64,000 nucleotides of DNA from Anoplopoma fimbria (lineage: Eukaryota; Chordata; Actinopteri; Perciformes; Anoplopomatidae), in the NCBI RefSeq assembly GCF_027596085.1, contig NC_072452.1, forward strand, positions 6,640,790 to 6,704,789. The letters run 5' to 3'. Shown one piece after another: positions 50,811-62,700 of this stretch. The first letter of the stretch is position 1; each line of letters begins with the position of its first letter. A model generated the notes under the pieces. That model was not told the DNA's origin and ran no database searches. It was given only the letters and a program-made list of their open reading frames with translations. The position numbers were made by a program, and so were the translations under genes.

Positions 50811-51461
50811 ATGTCCCATCCCTGGGGGACGCAAAGCTGCCAGTTCAGTTTTTCGCTACATCTGCGGCAAAGACATTGGCAAGTGACTGATTCTTTTTTA
50901 CTACAAACAATAGGGTTAGAGGATGGAAAGGAGCGGTTTTCCCCGCTCAGCGACACACCCGCTGAGAAACCAACTCTGGTGATCGGCAGCTCCATTCTGA
51001 GAAACGTGAAGTTAGCGAAGACAGGGGCCATAGTTAACTGCATCCCCGGGGCCAGAGCGGGCGACATAGAATCCCATTTAAAACTGCTGGCTAAGGCTAA
51101 ACGTAAATACAGTACGATTGTTATTCACGTCGGCGGTAATGACACCCGATTACGTCGCTCGGAGGTCACTAAATTGAACGTGGAATCGGTGTGTTCATAC
51201 GCAAAGACAATGTCGGACTCCATAGTATTCTCTGGCCCTCTCCCTAATCTGGTCAATGATGAGATGTATAGCCGCGTGTCATCATTCCGCCGCTGGCTGT
51301 CGAGGTGGTGTCCTGCAAACAATGTGGGCTTCGTAGACAATTGGCATACTTTCTGGGGAAAACCTGGTCTGATTAGGAGAGACGGCATTCATCCTACTTT
51401 GGATGGAGCGGATCTCATCTCTAGAAATCTGACCCAGTTCATTAGTGGACCTAATCCATGA
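50811..51461 (+). CDS. LINE ORF1 with SGNH/GDSL-esterase domain
   Basis: This 216-residue open frame has the blocks of an SGNH hydrolase: VIGSSIL (residues 57-63, Ser61 in the nucleophile position), IHVGGND (105-111, with Asn110) and DGIHP (191-195, with His194 as base). ORF1 esterases are known in CR1/L2-clade LINEs, where they may bind lipid or assist the ribonucleoprotein. The open frame is intact from the ATG to TGA, while ORF2 behind it is broken. The true start may lie upstream. It is an element gene, not a host esterase. Confidence 0.75.
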   Translation: MSHPWGTQSCQFSFSLHLRQRHWQVTDSFLLQTIGLEDGKERFSPLSDTPAEKPTLVIGSSILRNVKLAKTGAIVNCIPGARAGDIESHLKLLAKAKRKYSTIVIHVGGNDTRLRRSEVTKLNVESVCSYAKTMSDSIVFSGPLPNLVNDEMYSRVSSFRRWLSRWCPANNVGFVDNWHTFWGKPGLIRRDGIHPTLDGADLISRNLTQFISGPNP

Positions 51462-51528
51462 CCCAGAGTTCAGACCAGGAAGCCGAAGCAGAGTCGCAGT
51501 CTTTCACACTTCTCTGCGCTTCCTTTGG

Positions 51529-51565
51529 AGCAGTTACCCACCCAGTTACCCACCCAGTTACCCAC
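51529..51565 (+). repeat. 12-bp tandem repeat, three copies, between the LINE ORFs
   Basis: CAGTTACCCACC is repeated three times. It lies between ORF1 and ORF2. Confidence 0.85.
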
Positions 51566-51689
51566 CCAAAACCCTATAGAGACTGTGTCTGCCCCACGGC
51601 CACTTCAATTATTTAAAGTCAACAGAAGAGGAGTTATACAAAATAACTTAATAAAAGTTAAGGCAACCAATGCAACAGTGCATCAAAAC

Positions 51690-54561
51690 AGGACAATTAA
51701 ATGTGGACTCTTAAATATTAGATCTGTCATCTAAGGGTGTACTTGTAAATGATTTAATATCAGATAATCATATTGATTTATTTTGTCTTCCTGAAACCTG
51801 GCTGTGTCATGAAGAGTACGTTAGCCTTAATGAATCAACTCCTCCAAGTTATATTAATACTCATATTCCTCGAGGCACAGGCCGAGGAGGTGGAGTAGCA
51901 GCTATCTTTGACTCAAGCCTATTAATAAACCCTAAACCTAAATTAAATTACAACTCATTTGAAAGCCTTGTTCTCAGTCTTTCAAACCCGAGCGGGAAAG
52001 CATTAAAGTCAATTTTATTTGTTATAGTGTACCGTGCACCAGGTGTGTATTCTGAATTCCTATCTGAATTCTCAGAGTTTTTATCTAGTTTAGTCCTTAA
52101 GACAGATAAAGTTATTATTGTAGGGGATTTTAATATTCATGTGGATGTGTATAATGATAGCCTTAGTACTGCGTTTAGTTCATTATTAGATTCTATTGGC
52201 TTCTGTCAGTGTGTACATAAACCGACTCACTGTTTTAACCATACCCTCGACCTTGTTCTGGTATATGGTATTGAAATAGAAAATGTAATTGTCTCTCAAC
52301 AGAACTCTCTTTTATCGGACCATTATCTAATAACCTTTTAATTTTTTCTACCAGAGTGTACGCCATTAGGCAAAAGTTTCTACACTAGATGTCTATCTGA
52401 TAATGCTGTAGCTAAAGTTAAAGAAGCGATTTCTTCAGGGTTTTATTCAGTACCATTGCTCAATATAACAGAGGACTCCTACGCTAGCTTTAGTCCGTCT
52501 CAGATTGACCATCTTGTTGATAGTGCTGCATGCTCACTGCGAATGACACTAGACTCTATAGCTCCTCTAAAAAATAAGCTAATAAAAGAAAGGAGGTTTG
52601 CTCCATGGTATAATCCTCAAACCCGCGATTTAAAGCAAATATCGCGAAAACTTGAAAGGATATGGCGTTCCACCAATGTGGATGAAGCGCGGTTAGTCTG
52701 GCGAGACAGTCTTAAAATATATAAGAAGGCACTCCGTAATGCTAGAGCAGCCTATTATTCAGCATTAATAGAGAAAAATAAGAACAACCCTAGGGTTCTC
52801 TTCAGCACTGTAGCCAGGCTGACAGAGAGTCACAGCTCTGTTGAGCCGTGTATTCCTATAAACCTCAGTAGTAGTGACTTCATGAACTTCTTTAATGATA
52901 AGATTCTAACTATTAGAAAAAATGTATAATCTACTGCCCTCAACCAGTACCGATCGATCCACAGCTGTAGAACCTGAAATATATTTAGATGGCATTTCTC
53001 CCATCGACCTTCAACAATTGACTTTAACTATCTCTAAGTCTAAACCTTCCACCTGTCTCTTAGACCCGATCCCGACTAGGCTGCTTAAGGAAGTTTTACC
53101 TTTAATTAGCAATTCTTTATTAGAAATGATCAATCTGTCTTTACTAACGGGCCATGTACCACAGGCCTTCAAACTAGCTGTAATTAAACCTCTTCTTAAG
53201 AAACCTACTCTTGATCCAGAGGTGTTGGCTAACTATAGACCTACAGTATATCTAACCTTCCGTTCCTCTCCAAGATCCTTGAGAAAGCAGTAGCAAATCA
53301 GCTCTGACTTTCTGCATAACAATAGTTTATTTGAGGATTTTCAGTCAGGATTTAGAGTGAATCATAGCACAGAGACAGCACTGGTGAAAATTACCAATGA
53401 CCTTCTAATAGCTTCAGACAAAAGACTTGTCTCTGTACTTGTATTGCTAGACCTTAGTGCTGCATTTGATACCATTGATCACCAAATCCTATTACAGAGA
53501 TTGGAGCATCTAATAGGCATTAAAGGAACCGCACTTAGCTGGTTTAAGTCGTATTTATCAGACCGATCTCAGTTTGTATATGTAAACAATGAAAGCTCGA
53601 TGAAAACCAGGGTCAGTCACGGAGTTCCACAGGGGTCTGTTCTTGGACCTATTTTATTTACCTTATATATGCTTCCCTTGGGGAATATTATCAGAAAACA
53701 CTCAGTAAACTTTCATTGTTATGCAGATGATACCCAGTTATATCTATCAATTAAGCCAGACGAAACTAACCAGTTCTCTAAACTTCAAGCATGTCTTACG
53801 GACATAAAAACCTGAATGACCTGTAACTTCTTAATGTTAAACTCTGAAAAAACAGAAGTTATCCTACTAGGCCCAGATCACCTTCGAAATCAATTATCTA
53901 ACGATATAGTTTCTCTAGATGGCATTGCTCTAGCATCCAGCACTACCGTTAAGAACCTTGGAGTTATCTTTGATCAGGATCTGTCTTTTAACTGTTATAT
54001 AAAACAGATCTCAAGGACAGCCTTTTTTCATTTACGTAACATTGCGAAAATCAGGCAAATCCTGTCTCAAAGCGATGCAGAAAAACTAGTTCATGCATTT
54101 GTTACCTCTAGACTAGATTACTGCAACTCCTTATTATCAGGCTGCTCTAATAGGTCTCTTAGATCTTTACAGTTGATCCAGAATTCTGCAGCACGTGTTC
54201 TAACAAAAACTAAGAAAAGAGATCATATTACTCCAGTATTAGCTTCTCTGCACTGGCTCCCTGTTAAATCAAGAATATAATTTAAAATTATTTTACTTAC
54301 CTACAAAGCTCTAACTGGCCAGGCACCGTCTTATCTTAAGGAACTTATAGTTCCATATTACCCAACTAGAAAGCTGCGCTCAATCAATGCAGGGTTACTT
54401 GTGGTTCCTAGAGTATATAAAAGTAGGATGGGAGCCAGAGCCTTCAGTTATCAGGCTCCTCTTCTGTTGAACCAGGTTCCAGTTTCAGTCCGGGGGGCAG
54501 ACACACTCACCACTTTCAAGAGCAGGCTTAAGACCTTCCTTTTTGATAGCGCTTATAGTTA
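51690..54561 (+). pseudogene. LINE ORF2 (endonuclease-reverse transcriptase), broken
   Basis: Pieces in order are: N-terminal GLLNIRSV (frameshift near 51733), apurinic-type endonuclease with LPETWL, VGDFNIH (about 52122) and LLSDHYLI followed by a TAA stop near 52339, a linker, and then the reverse transcriptase with LDPIPTRLLKEVLP, a frameshift near 53247 after [16 protein letters not shown] (about 53455), [10 protein letters not shown] (about 53620) and the catalytic YADDTQLY (about 53720). TGA at about 53815 and TAA near 54278 interrupt the thumb. The C-terminus is readable to TFLFDSAYS and the stop at about 54561. At least five lesions are seen, so the copy cannot move by itself. Confidence 0.85.
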
Positions 54562-54955
54562 GGGCTGGTTCAGGTTCGCCTTGGTCCAGCCCCTAGATAT
54601 GCTGCTATATGCCTAGACAGCCGGGGGACTACCTAGGATACGCTGAGCTCCTCTCTCCTCTCTCCTCTTCTCTCCCTCCTTCTTTATGTATTAATCTCCT
54701 ATTTATGCACATTACTGATTTTGCTTCTTCCCCGGAGTTCTTGTACTTTCTCGCCTCGCAGGTTCCCAGGAATCAGGGTTATATTTGGACTGTCATCGTG
54801 CCACCTACTGAGGCCCTGCTGACACCCACTACTACTACCACTATCATTATTAGTCACATTACTGTTATTATTGCCTGTACTATTACGCTTATTGACTTGC
54901 TTGTACCCTGGAGTCTTTGTGCTTTCTCGCTTCGCAGGCTTCTATAAATCGTGGT

Positions 54956-56040
54956 CAGTGGTGTATAAAGTACCCAAAAGCCATACTTGAGTAAAAGTAA
55001 AGATACCTTACTGGAAAATGACTCCAGTAAAAGTGAAAGTCACCTATTAGAATACTACTTGAGTAAAAGTCTTATATTAAATGTACTTAAGTATTGAAAG
55101 TAAAAGTACAAGTAAATGCTGTTAATAAAAAAGCAAAGGGTCAGAATTTTGAGAATTATGAAGTTTATTATTTTAAGTGCTGTGGCCACCATGACCAAGG
55201 ACAAGGAGGTACAAACAGAGACAGCAGCCTAACATACACCATGTGTAGTTAAATTAGAAGATCAGACACCTGTCTCTCCCCCCCCCACAGATATACTCCA
55301 ATCCTGTGGGAAACACTAGATATCTGAACAGGTTTATGCTAATTATGATAACTAAACATTAACGTTGCGGCTCATGGGATTAATCTTAATTGACCTCAAT
55401 GTGTTTCCTGAGGTTGGATGGGGAGTGTTTGAATGCCAATATTTCAGTAGCTTTGAGCATGAGGCTCTTCATCCGGTACGAAGAGTCTTTCACTCCAACA
55501 TAAGAAAACATTTCTCCAGATATGGCCCGGGTGTTGGTCTTCGTCTCCACCGTGGTTTGTTGCGGGAGTAGCAGGTGCTTCCGTTTCTGCTTCCATCATG
55601 AAATCAGTCATCGTAGAGTGGAATTCTACTCATGTAGTCGCTCGCTAGCTGGCATCCTGGGCATCACTGGGCATCAACAAACCGCGGCTTTGAGAGCACT
55701 TGTTTGCAATTGCGCATTAACGTGATTAACCAGTGATTTAACTTGCTAGCTAGGACCACTGATTCGCCAAACCTGCTTGCTTGCAGTCTGTGTTCCACCA
55801 CAGTCCCGACGTTGGTCTCATGATTCATTTTCTTTCTAAAAATAGATTTGATTTTGTAGCGAGTAACGAAGGTTTCAGGGGAAATGTATCGGAGTCAAAG
55901 TATCAGTTCTCTTTGCAAAATGTAGTGAAGTAGAAGTGAAAGTCAACAGAAATATAAATAGTAAAGTAAAGTACAGATATAAAAAAAAACGACTTAAGTA
56001 CAGTAACGAATTATTTCTACTTCGTTACTATACACCACTG
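54956..56040. mobile_element. hAT MITE inserted in the LINE 3' UTR
   Basis: This 1,085-bp element has ends CAGTGGTGTATAAAGTA / TACTATACACCACTG, flanked by the exact 8-bp duplication ATCGTGGT (54948-54955 and 56041-56048). The subterminal regions are rich in GTAAAAGTA / TACTTAAGTA. The middle part (about 55160-55900) is unrelated to short MITE relatives and has no intact transposase. Confidence 0.9.
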
Positions 56041-56580
56041 ATCGTGGTTGTACCTGGACCGTGGTCGTGCATCCTGCTACGGCCCTGCTGACACCGACTG
56101 CTACCACCATTATTATTACTAGTCACATTACTATTACTATTACCTGTACCATTAAGCATTTTAGCTTTACTTCCACCCTGAAGCCCCTTTTGCTTTCTCG
56201 CTCTGCAGGTTTCCATGAATCGTTGTGGTACCTTTTCATAACTATAATTCTACTGTAATAATTGCTGCTGTTATTATAAGTAGTCTTATTATATGAATAA
56301 TTTATGTCATATACATTGAATGTGTTGTATCTCTGTTATGCTGTTCATTCTGTACACATGACATCTATTGCATTCTGTCCATCCTGGGAGAAGGATCCCT
56401 CCTCTGTCGTTCTCCCATAGGTTTCTTCCTTTTTTCTCCCTGTTAAAGGGGTTTTTAGGGGAGTTTTTCCTGTGCCGATGTGAGGGAAGGACAGAGGATG
56501 TCGCATGTGCACAGATTGTAAAGCCCTCTGAGGCAAATTTGTGATTCTGGGCTATACAAAATAAACTGAATTGAATTGAA

Positions 56581-58485
56581 AGGAAAGGAGGAAGTCTGAT
56601 TTTAACTGATTTCAAATTTACGCAAGAGCTGTGCAGGAATTCCAGCAGAACATCCATATCTGCACAAAGAATTGTCTTCCATGATTGAAGCTCTTTGGCC
56701 GTACTGGTCTCAAAGCTACCTGACTGGATTTTTAGGTCAGAAAGGCCTGTGGAAAAAAAGAAACAGCGCCTGTTACAAAATCTTGAACCTTGGCGCAACA
56801 TCCCGTCAGAATTTATGTTCTTGCTTCTCAACATGGATGCTGTGGTGGGGTTCTGGCTTACAACACACAGCTGGACATCTGCTTTACATTCCTCTTTCCG
56901 CTGATCCACTGACTGGAGTTCTCCCTAAAAAACAGCGTGCACCATCATCAGGGACGGAAGAGGAGGAGCAGGAGGCTTAAACATTTTGAGTTGGGTGTTC
57001 CTCTGCCATATTTCAAATGCCTACTTCACACAGGGGGTTTAAAAATGTCTGTAAAATGTTTTTCTGTGGTCCTCATAAGCCAAAGAATGTTAGCTGTGCG
57101 ACATCAATTACACCCCTTAATGTTTTAAGTGGAGCAGACGATCTTGTTGAGAAGCTCTTGTTCCTTGTTTAATACTAAATTGAGTTTTGCTCCAGAGCTG
57201 ACATAAGGGATAACTTTTCTGAAATGGGAGTTAAATATCATCAAACTTTCAGACTCAGTGTCTCCACTGTTAATTACTGAACTCCAGCAAATCCAATATT
57301 TCCTCACACCGTACAAACATGCGTGGAAAACCGTGACTACTTTATTCTATTGTTGGAGATTGTTGTTAGAATTTAACTGTTAAAACATAATTATCTGGAA
57401 ATGGCAAAAGTGATCGCCTGGTAAACGGCCCCATCATGCTTTTTTTTTTTTTTTTTCCACTTAGCTCCATATTAATCATTAATACAGAATTTTACGCATA
57501 AAAGCGCGGTGAAAGTGACTGATGGACTATGACCTTTTCCTCTTTTTCACTGTCGACAGGATAGTTAATGGCAGCGGGATGAGAGGCGCTTTTGTCAGTA
57601 AATTGGGGGAAATTAGCGTGTATCAATGGCTCGTATTGATGAGTATTTGGAGTCAGCGTGGGGCACACGAGGGACCGCGCCAACATCATGATTTGGGCCC
57701 TCTCGCTCTGGAGGGGAGGCTTCCTGTACGCTCATCGGGGACAACAAGCGGCCCATTGTGTGCGTCTGTGTGCGTGATTGTGTGTGTCTTTGTGATGCTG
57801 GAAGTGGAGGGTTGAGGATGACCCTGATGGGGAGACTGTGACCAGGTGTCATGTGATAGGTGCAAGCGAACACAATGGCCACTTGAAGGGGAAAGTAAAC
57901 AACATTAAGCCTCGTTGGTATCTTCTCCTGACCCCTCACCCACCCACACAGTCATACATGCCTTCTACAGCTTTGTAATGACCTGGTGCTTCAGGCCTGC
58001 AGTGTTTATGTTTCCTTTTAATCCCACTGAGCATGTAGGACCCCACCCTGTCACTTCAAAACAACAGGATTACCCATGAACCTATCACTGAAATCTGTTA
58101 AAGGCTTCTCCAGGGTCATAATATAATAATAAAAACCCTAGCATGAATGTAAATCATCATTATACACTTTTTGCCTTTGCTTAAAGGTTTCATTGAAGCC
58201 ACATGATGTTTACAATAAATATTATAATAATTTTGGTGGTATAAGAGGATACGTACCGATTTCTTACATTTGTGTTAAAGAGCTATAGAGCTCAGAAGAA
58301 ATGTCTCCTGCACAATTAAAAAGTAGGTTTTTATGTTGTGACTATGTCTCCTTATCCCAGCACCCAAAAATGTAAAATGTTCTTACTTTTTTGTAAAAAA
58401 AAAACAACAAAATATTAAAACGTTATTTTGTTTGAAATGTTACCTTGTAACTGATTTCATATTTAGATTAACTTTTTAAAAATGA
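56581..58485. other. Intergenic DNA with a candidate conserved segment at 57480-57780
   Basis: No gene is seen. The stretch 57480-57780 is non-repetitive, of balanced composition and rich in homeodomain-like TAAT/ATTA cores, unlike the surrounding low-complexity DNA. Conservation cannot be tested here. Confidence 0.35.
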
Positions 58486-59020
58486 AAGGACCAGTTTGTA
58501 GGCTTGAGGGGGCTCTATTAGATAAATATTAATAAAATGATAATGTTATTATTATTGAGCAGGTCCTCTTCACAGAGTCCGCCATGTTGCACGTGTAGCC
58601 GTGTCACTGCTACTCGTGAGTCCTCCTTAGCAGGCTTAAGCAGGTAACCTGCAAACAAACGTTCTTTATTTAGTTTTACAAAAGGAAATACAGACTGCTG
58701 TGCGCTCTCCCACGCTGCCTGGCTTCTCGGACCGCGTGCAGTCCAGTGTCCACAAAACTGCAAGTCTCTGACGACTCGTGTTCCCATCTCTCTGTCCTTG
58801 TGTGTCCCAACCACCAGAGCTCCAGTCTGCTACTGCTTAAAAGGATGAAGGATAATTAGCAACAAGTTACAGCTGTGCCAATTAAACTCACCATGCCACT
58901 CCCACACATCTCTCCCCTGCAACTGAGCACAGACCACACCCACTACCACACACCGCTATGTTCCTACAGTGGCCCAGAATGGACAAATCAAACGCTGGCT
59001 CTAGATAAAGGCCACCATAT
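58486..59020. mobile_element. Common fish MITE (GGACCAGTTTGTAGG type) interrupted by a solo LTR
   Basis: The left part GGACCAGTTTGTAGG ... GGGGGCTCTATTAGATAAAT and right part GGCCCAGAATGGACAAATC ... TGGCTCTAGA belong to one widespread fish repeat. CATGTTGCAC on the left and CGCTATGTTCCTACAG on the right continue each other when the LTR is removed. Exact outer ends are uncertain. Confidence 0.5.
58594..58950 (-). mobile_element. Solo LTR, minus orientation, inside the MITE
   Basis: The minus-strand unit runs TGTGGTAGTGGG ... GACACGGCTACA, 357 bp. The flanks CACG (58590-58593) and CACC (58951-58954) form a 4-bp duplication with one mismatch. AATAAA near 58672 (minus sense) fits a polyadenylation signal. 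Confidence 0.6.
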
Positions 59021-59322
59021 TACGAACTGTTCTCACTCACAACAGGTCAAATAGCGCAGCTCAATCAGATTACAAAGATTACAGGGGAATTGTTTCCAGA
59101 AAATTGGATGCTTGTACTTGTGCAACGTGACTTGAATGCAATGGTACCAGATGAGAAGCTCAAACCGGGGCTAGAGTTAATCGACTGTCACACCGACAGG
59201 AATAAAAACTTCAACAGAGTCAATTTATCTGGTGTTCATTGTAAAACAAGTATGCCAAAATTCCTTAAAATTGATTATTGTACAAAAAAAAATAGAAAGA
59301 AGTATTTCACAATGCTTATCAC

Positions 59323-59747
59323 AGGTACCTGGACCGTAGTCGTGCCTCCTGCTGTGAGCCGACTGACACCCACTGCTACTTCGATTATTATTATTAATCA
59401 CATTACTATCCCTATTTTCATAACTATAATTCTACTGTAATAATTGCTGCTGTTATTATAAGTAGTCTTATTATATGAATCATTTATGTCATATACATTG
59501 AATGTGTTGTATCTCTGTTATGCTGTTCATTCTGTACACATGACATCTATTGCATTCTGTCCATCCTGGGAGAAGGATCCCTCCTCTGTCGTTCTCCCAG
59601 AGGTTTCTTCCTTTTTTCTCCCTGTTAAAGGGGTTTTTAGGGGAGTTTTTCCTGTGCCGATGTGAGGGAAGGACAGAGGATGTCGCATGTGCACAGATTG
59701 TAAAGCCCTCTGAGGCAAATTTGTAATTTGTGATTCGGGGCTATACA

Positions 59748-59778
<31 letters not shown>

Positions 59779-59779
59779 A
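59323..59779 (+). mobile_element. 5'-truncated 3' end of the same LINE family
   Basis: It is nearly identical to 56052-56580, from GTACCTGGACCG to the ATTGAATTGAA tail, with an internal deletion after about 100 bp (the GCATTTTAGCTTTACTTCC part is missing). 5' truncation is typical of LINE insertion. Confidence 0.85.
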
Positions 59780-62700
59780 CTGATGTTCTGTTCAGTTTTT
59801 GTCCATTTTAGTTCGGTCTACTCTTCTTTCTCAACTGTGGATATGCATGAATGATGATTCTGTTTTTCATGTCATAATTCACCACACTGTTGTGTCTTGT
59901 TTTGCCGTGACACTGTCGCTGTCGCAAAAGAAGACTTTAGAAGCCCCAAGTGTAAAACAAACTAAAATAGTTTTGGTTTAATTCCAGATGCCATAAATCC
60001 TGTCAACAGTGAACACAGCAGGGACGGACATTTTAAAGAGTTTAGGATCCTACCAGTGTCTGAGGACGGTATGACTAAGCTCTATTACGGATGTTTTTAA
60101 TTTAAACATTTTACGTTGGATTCATCTTAATTTGTATTCTTTCTTATTCTGTTGTGGTTTTCTTCTCTACAGATTGACTTGCCTCGGGCTGTTCAACAAA
60201 GAATGAATGTACATTAGCCTACTTCATAGTGGTGTGTTTAAGCCCTCTTCCGTTTACAGCTTTATGCTACAGTTAACCTGGAGTTGACGTGGATGCAAAA
60301 CATTGTGTGGTTGTTACACTCTATCAGACATTTGTTTCTAAAAGCTTTGAGCAATACCAACTTGAGACATTAGGTAAGCTGGAAGACATTATGTAATATA
60401 TTTTATTCATTCAGTTCCTTCAGCCAAGCTTTTAACCAACATTCAAGCAGATAGTATGACCTTTCTTGCATTATTCAAGTTGCTGGTAAACTCAATTAAA
60501 AAACTCAATAGGATTATCCTGGTTAAATAAAGGTTAAAAAAAATAAATAATAAGTATTAATCTTTTACTGCATTTTGTCGGTTTTGGGGCTGCATATCGT
60601 TGCTGTACAGTGAATACCATTCATCTCTTTTTTGTGAGTGTTTCCTTTTCTTCTAAACCAGATTAAATGTGTTAAAAATAGTTCACTTATGCCTTTGGCT
60701 ACTAAAAGCTTGAAAAGACCCGTTAAACTGTGCAACAAATTCAGGCAATGAGGCTTAAAACAAGGCTGTTTTTCATCTTTCATGAAAACTGAACAGTTTC
60801 GAAATATTGGTTTTGGTAGGACAGTGATGATTCCGCAGATAATTCATTTAAATGACTTGTTGAAATACGCTCTGAATGAAGAATTGTGTTTTCCAGTGTT
60901 CATAAATATTCGCTGTGTCAATTTTCCACCATGTGGTGGGAGATTTCAGAGCCAAACCTCAGCCTTACTCCCTCAGGAGCCAATGTTTGTTTTCAGTGGT
61001 CTATTTGGTCTAGATAAACTGTGACAGCTTGCTTAGACAGTGTGCATATGTTAAGTTCTTAACCAATTCATCATGGGACAAGAAGAGCCTTCAAACAGCC
61101 CAATACAGTTCACTGCAGACGGTGAAGAATGTGTAGAAAACCTGACTGGGAGTCTAACTGGTGTATTACCAGAATGACCCAGTTTCACTGCACGTCACTG
61201 GACTTGTTACAAGTGTGTGAATTCTGTGAATTCTGTATCACCGCTTTCCTATCTTTAATTCCCGTCCTCACTGCTTCAGTAAACTTCTAAATCCTCTTTA
61301 TTTCACCTCATTGATTTACAAAGACGTTTTCTGCCTCTGCTGTCAGAGAGAGACTCAAACTGTGAACAGCAAAGCGAATGTTTCTTTTGACCCTGAACAA
61401 AGAGCTTTCTGTTTGAATGATCGTGCCCAAACTCAACTTTTATCTTTTTTTAAGAGGTTGATTGAGGCTTGGTAGAGTATAAGAACCGCTACAGACACGG
61501 CTGTAGAGCCTCAACGTTTTATGCAAATTACCATGAAGCTCTCCAGAGGGATCTTGTTCATTTCAGTTAGAGAAGAAAGGCTTTCCAAAATTGTGCCTCT
61601 GGCAAGATGGTTGAGAAGAGGAATGACAGCTCTGTGGCAGCCTTTATCAACAGCTGCACCGTAACCGCAGGAGACAGTGTATTAACAGCTTCAAATAATA
61701 ATATATATTCCATCCAGTTATGAAGAAATGTCTGCACATGTGGAGAGAGTTCATCATCAGCCAGATACAGGTTAACAAGGTAAGCAAAGTTTATTTAGAT
61801 TCATTTATTTAACATCTTTCACAGCAACCAGTCATGAAGTGCTTCACATAAAAAAAAAAATCAAGCAAAGATAAAAAAAAAAAAGATATACATAAAGTAT
61901 ACAAGGGGTAGAAACATAAGACACAAGTTTAAGCAAAGAAATACAACATGCTACTTAAAATCTTGTCCCGACAGATGGGTTTTTAACTGCTCTTTAAAAA
62001 GGTATGTAAAAAAGATTATTGGGAGACTATTACGAAGTTTAGGACTACCCACTGGTAGATGATTTGCCATCCAGCTCCTGATTGCATTCAAGCAGTCGTT
62101 CAGTATCGATTTTTTACGAGGCTCATCAGGTTTTTATTGAAAAATACAACTGAATGTCATCGACGTACAAATGTATCTTAAACTACTGATAATCTCCCCT
62201 AGTGGCAGCAAGAATGTGAGATTAAAATGGGTCCTGAGACCTATCCCTGGGGAACACCACATGGCCAAGCAGTCGTGTCCAAAAGTGTACACAAGGTGAT
62301 TCAGCGTGTGGATTAGAATTTGGTAACAACAATATCAAATGTTGTTAAAAATTTATCAAGAAACCTGTTCATTTATAGTATTTGAACATGTTGCTTTTCT
62401 ACAACCTCTTCAAAAACCGACTTTGGATATTTGCAATTGAAAAGAACAGAAATTATCTTTTATTCAGAAAAAAATATGCTGAAGAATATTTCTAGAATTG
62501 ATTGAATTGATTCTTTCTTTCAAAATCCTAATGCTTTGTGTATCTATGGTATAAAACATCTGCTTTGTTTTTGTTTTTCCTTGAAATGTATTTTCTTGAT
62601 ATCTCCCCTCGGTTAAATAATGACATATCAAACTTTAAAAATAGTGTACTGAAAATGTTTTATTATAAGACCTGCATTATAAAAATGCAATCATTCTGAA

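Larger units (their letters stand above)
50510..56580 (+). mobile_element. CR1/L2-type LINE, near full length, inactivated
   Basis: This non-LTR retrotransposon has ORF1 (50811-51461), ORF2 (about 51690-54561) and a long 3' UTR ending CTATACAAAATAAACTGAAT then TGAATTGAA at 56580. Such ATTGA-repeat ends replace poly(A) in L2-like LINEs. A hAT MITE (54956-56040) splits the 3' UTR. The exact 5' end is not determined. Confidence 0.85.

Noticed and set aside
50811..54561. Host esterase and reverse-transcriptase genes
   Set aside because: Their order, motifs and shared 3' tail show a single LINE; ORF2 is broken several times.
55365..55725. Open frames inside the hAT MITE as a captured gene
   Set aside because: The two frames are short, overlapping and without homology that I can recognise. 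Kept only as a question about the MITE interior.
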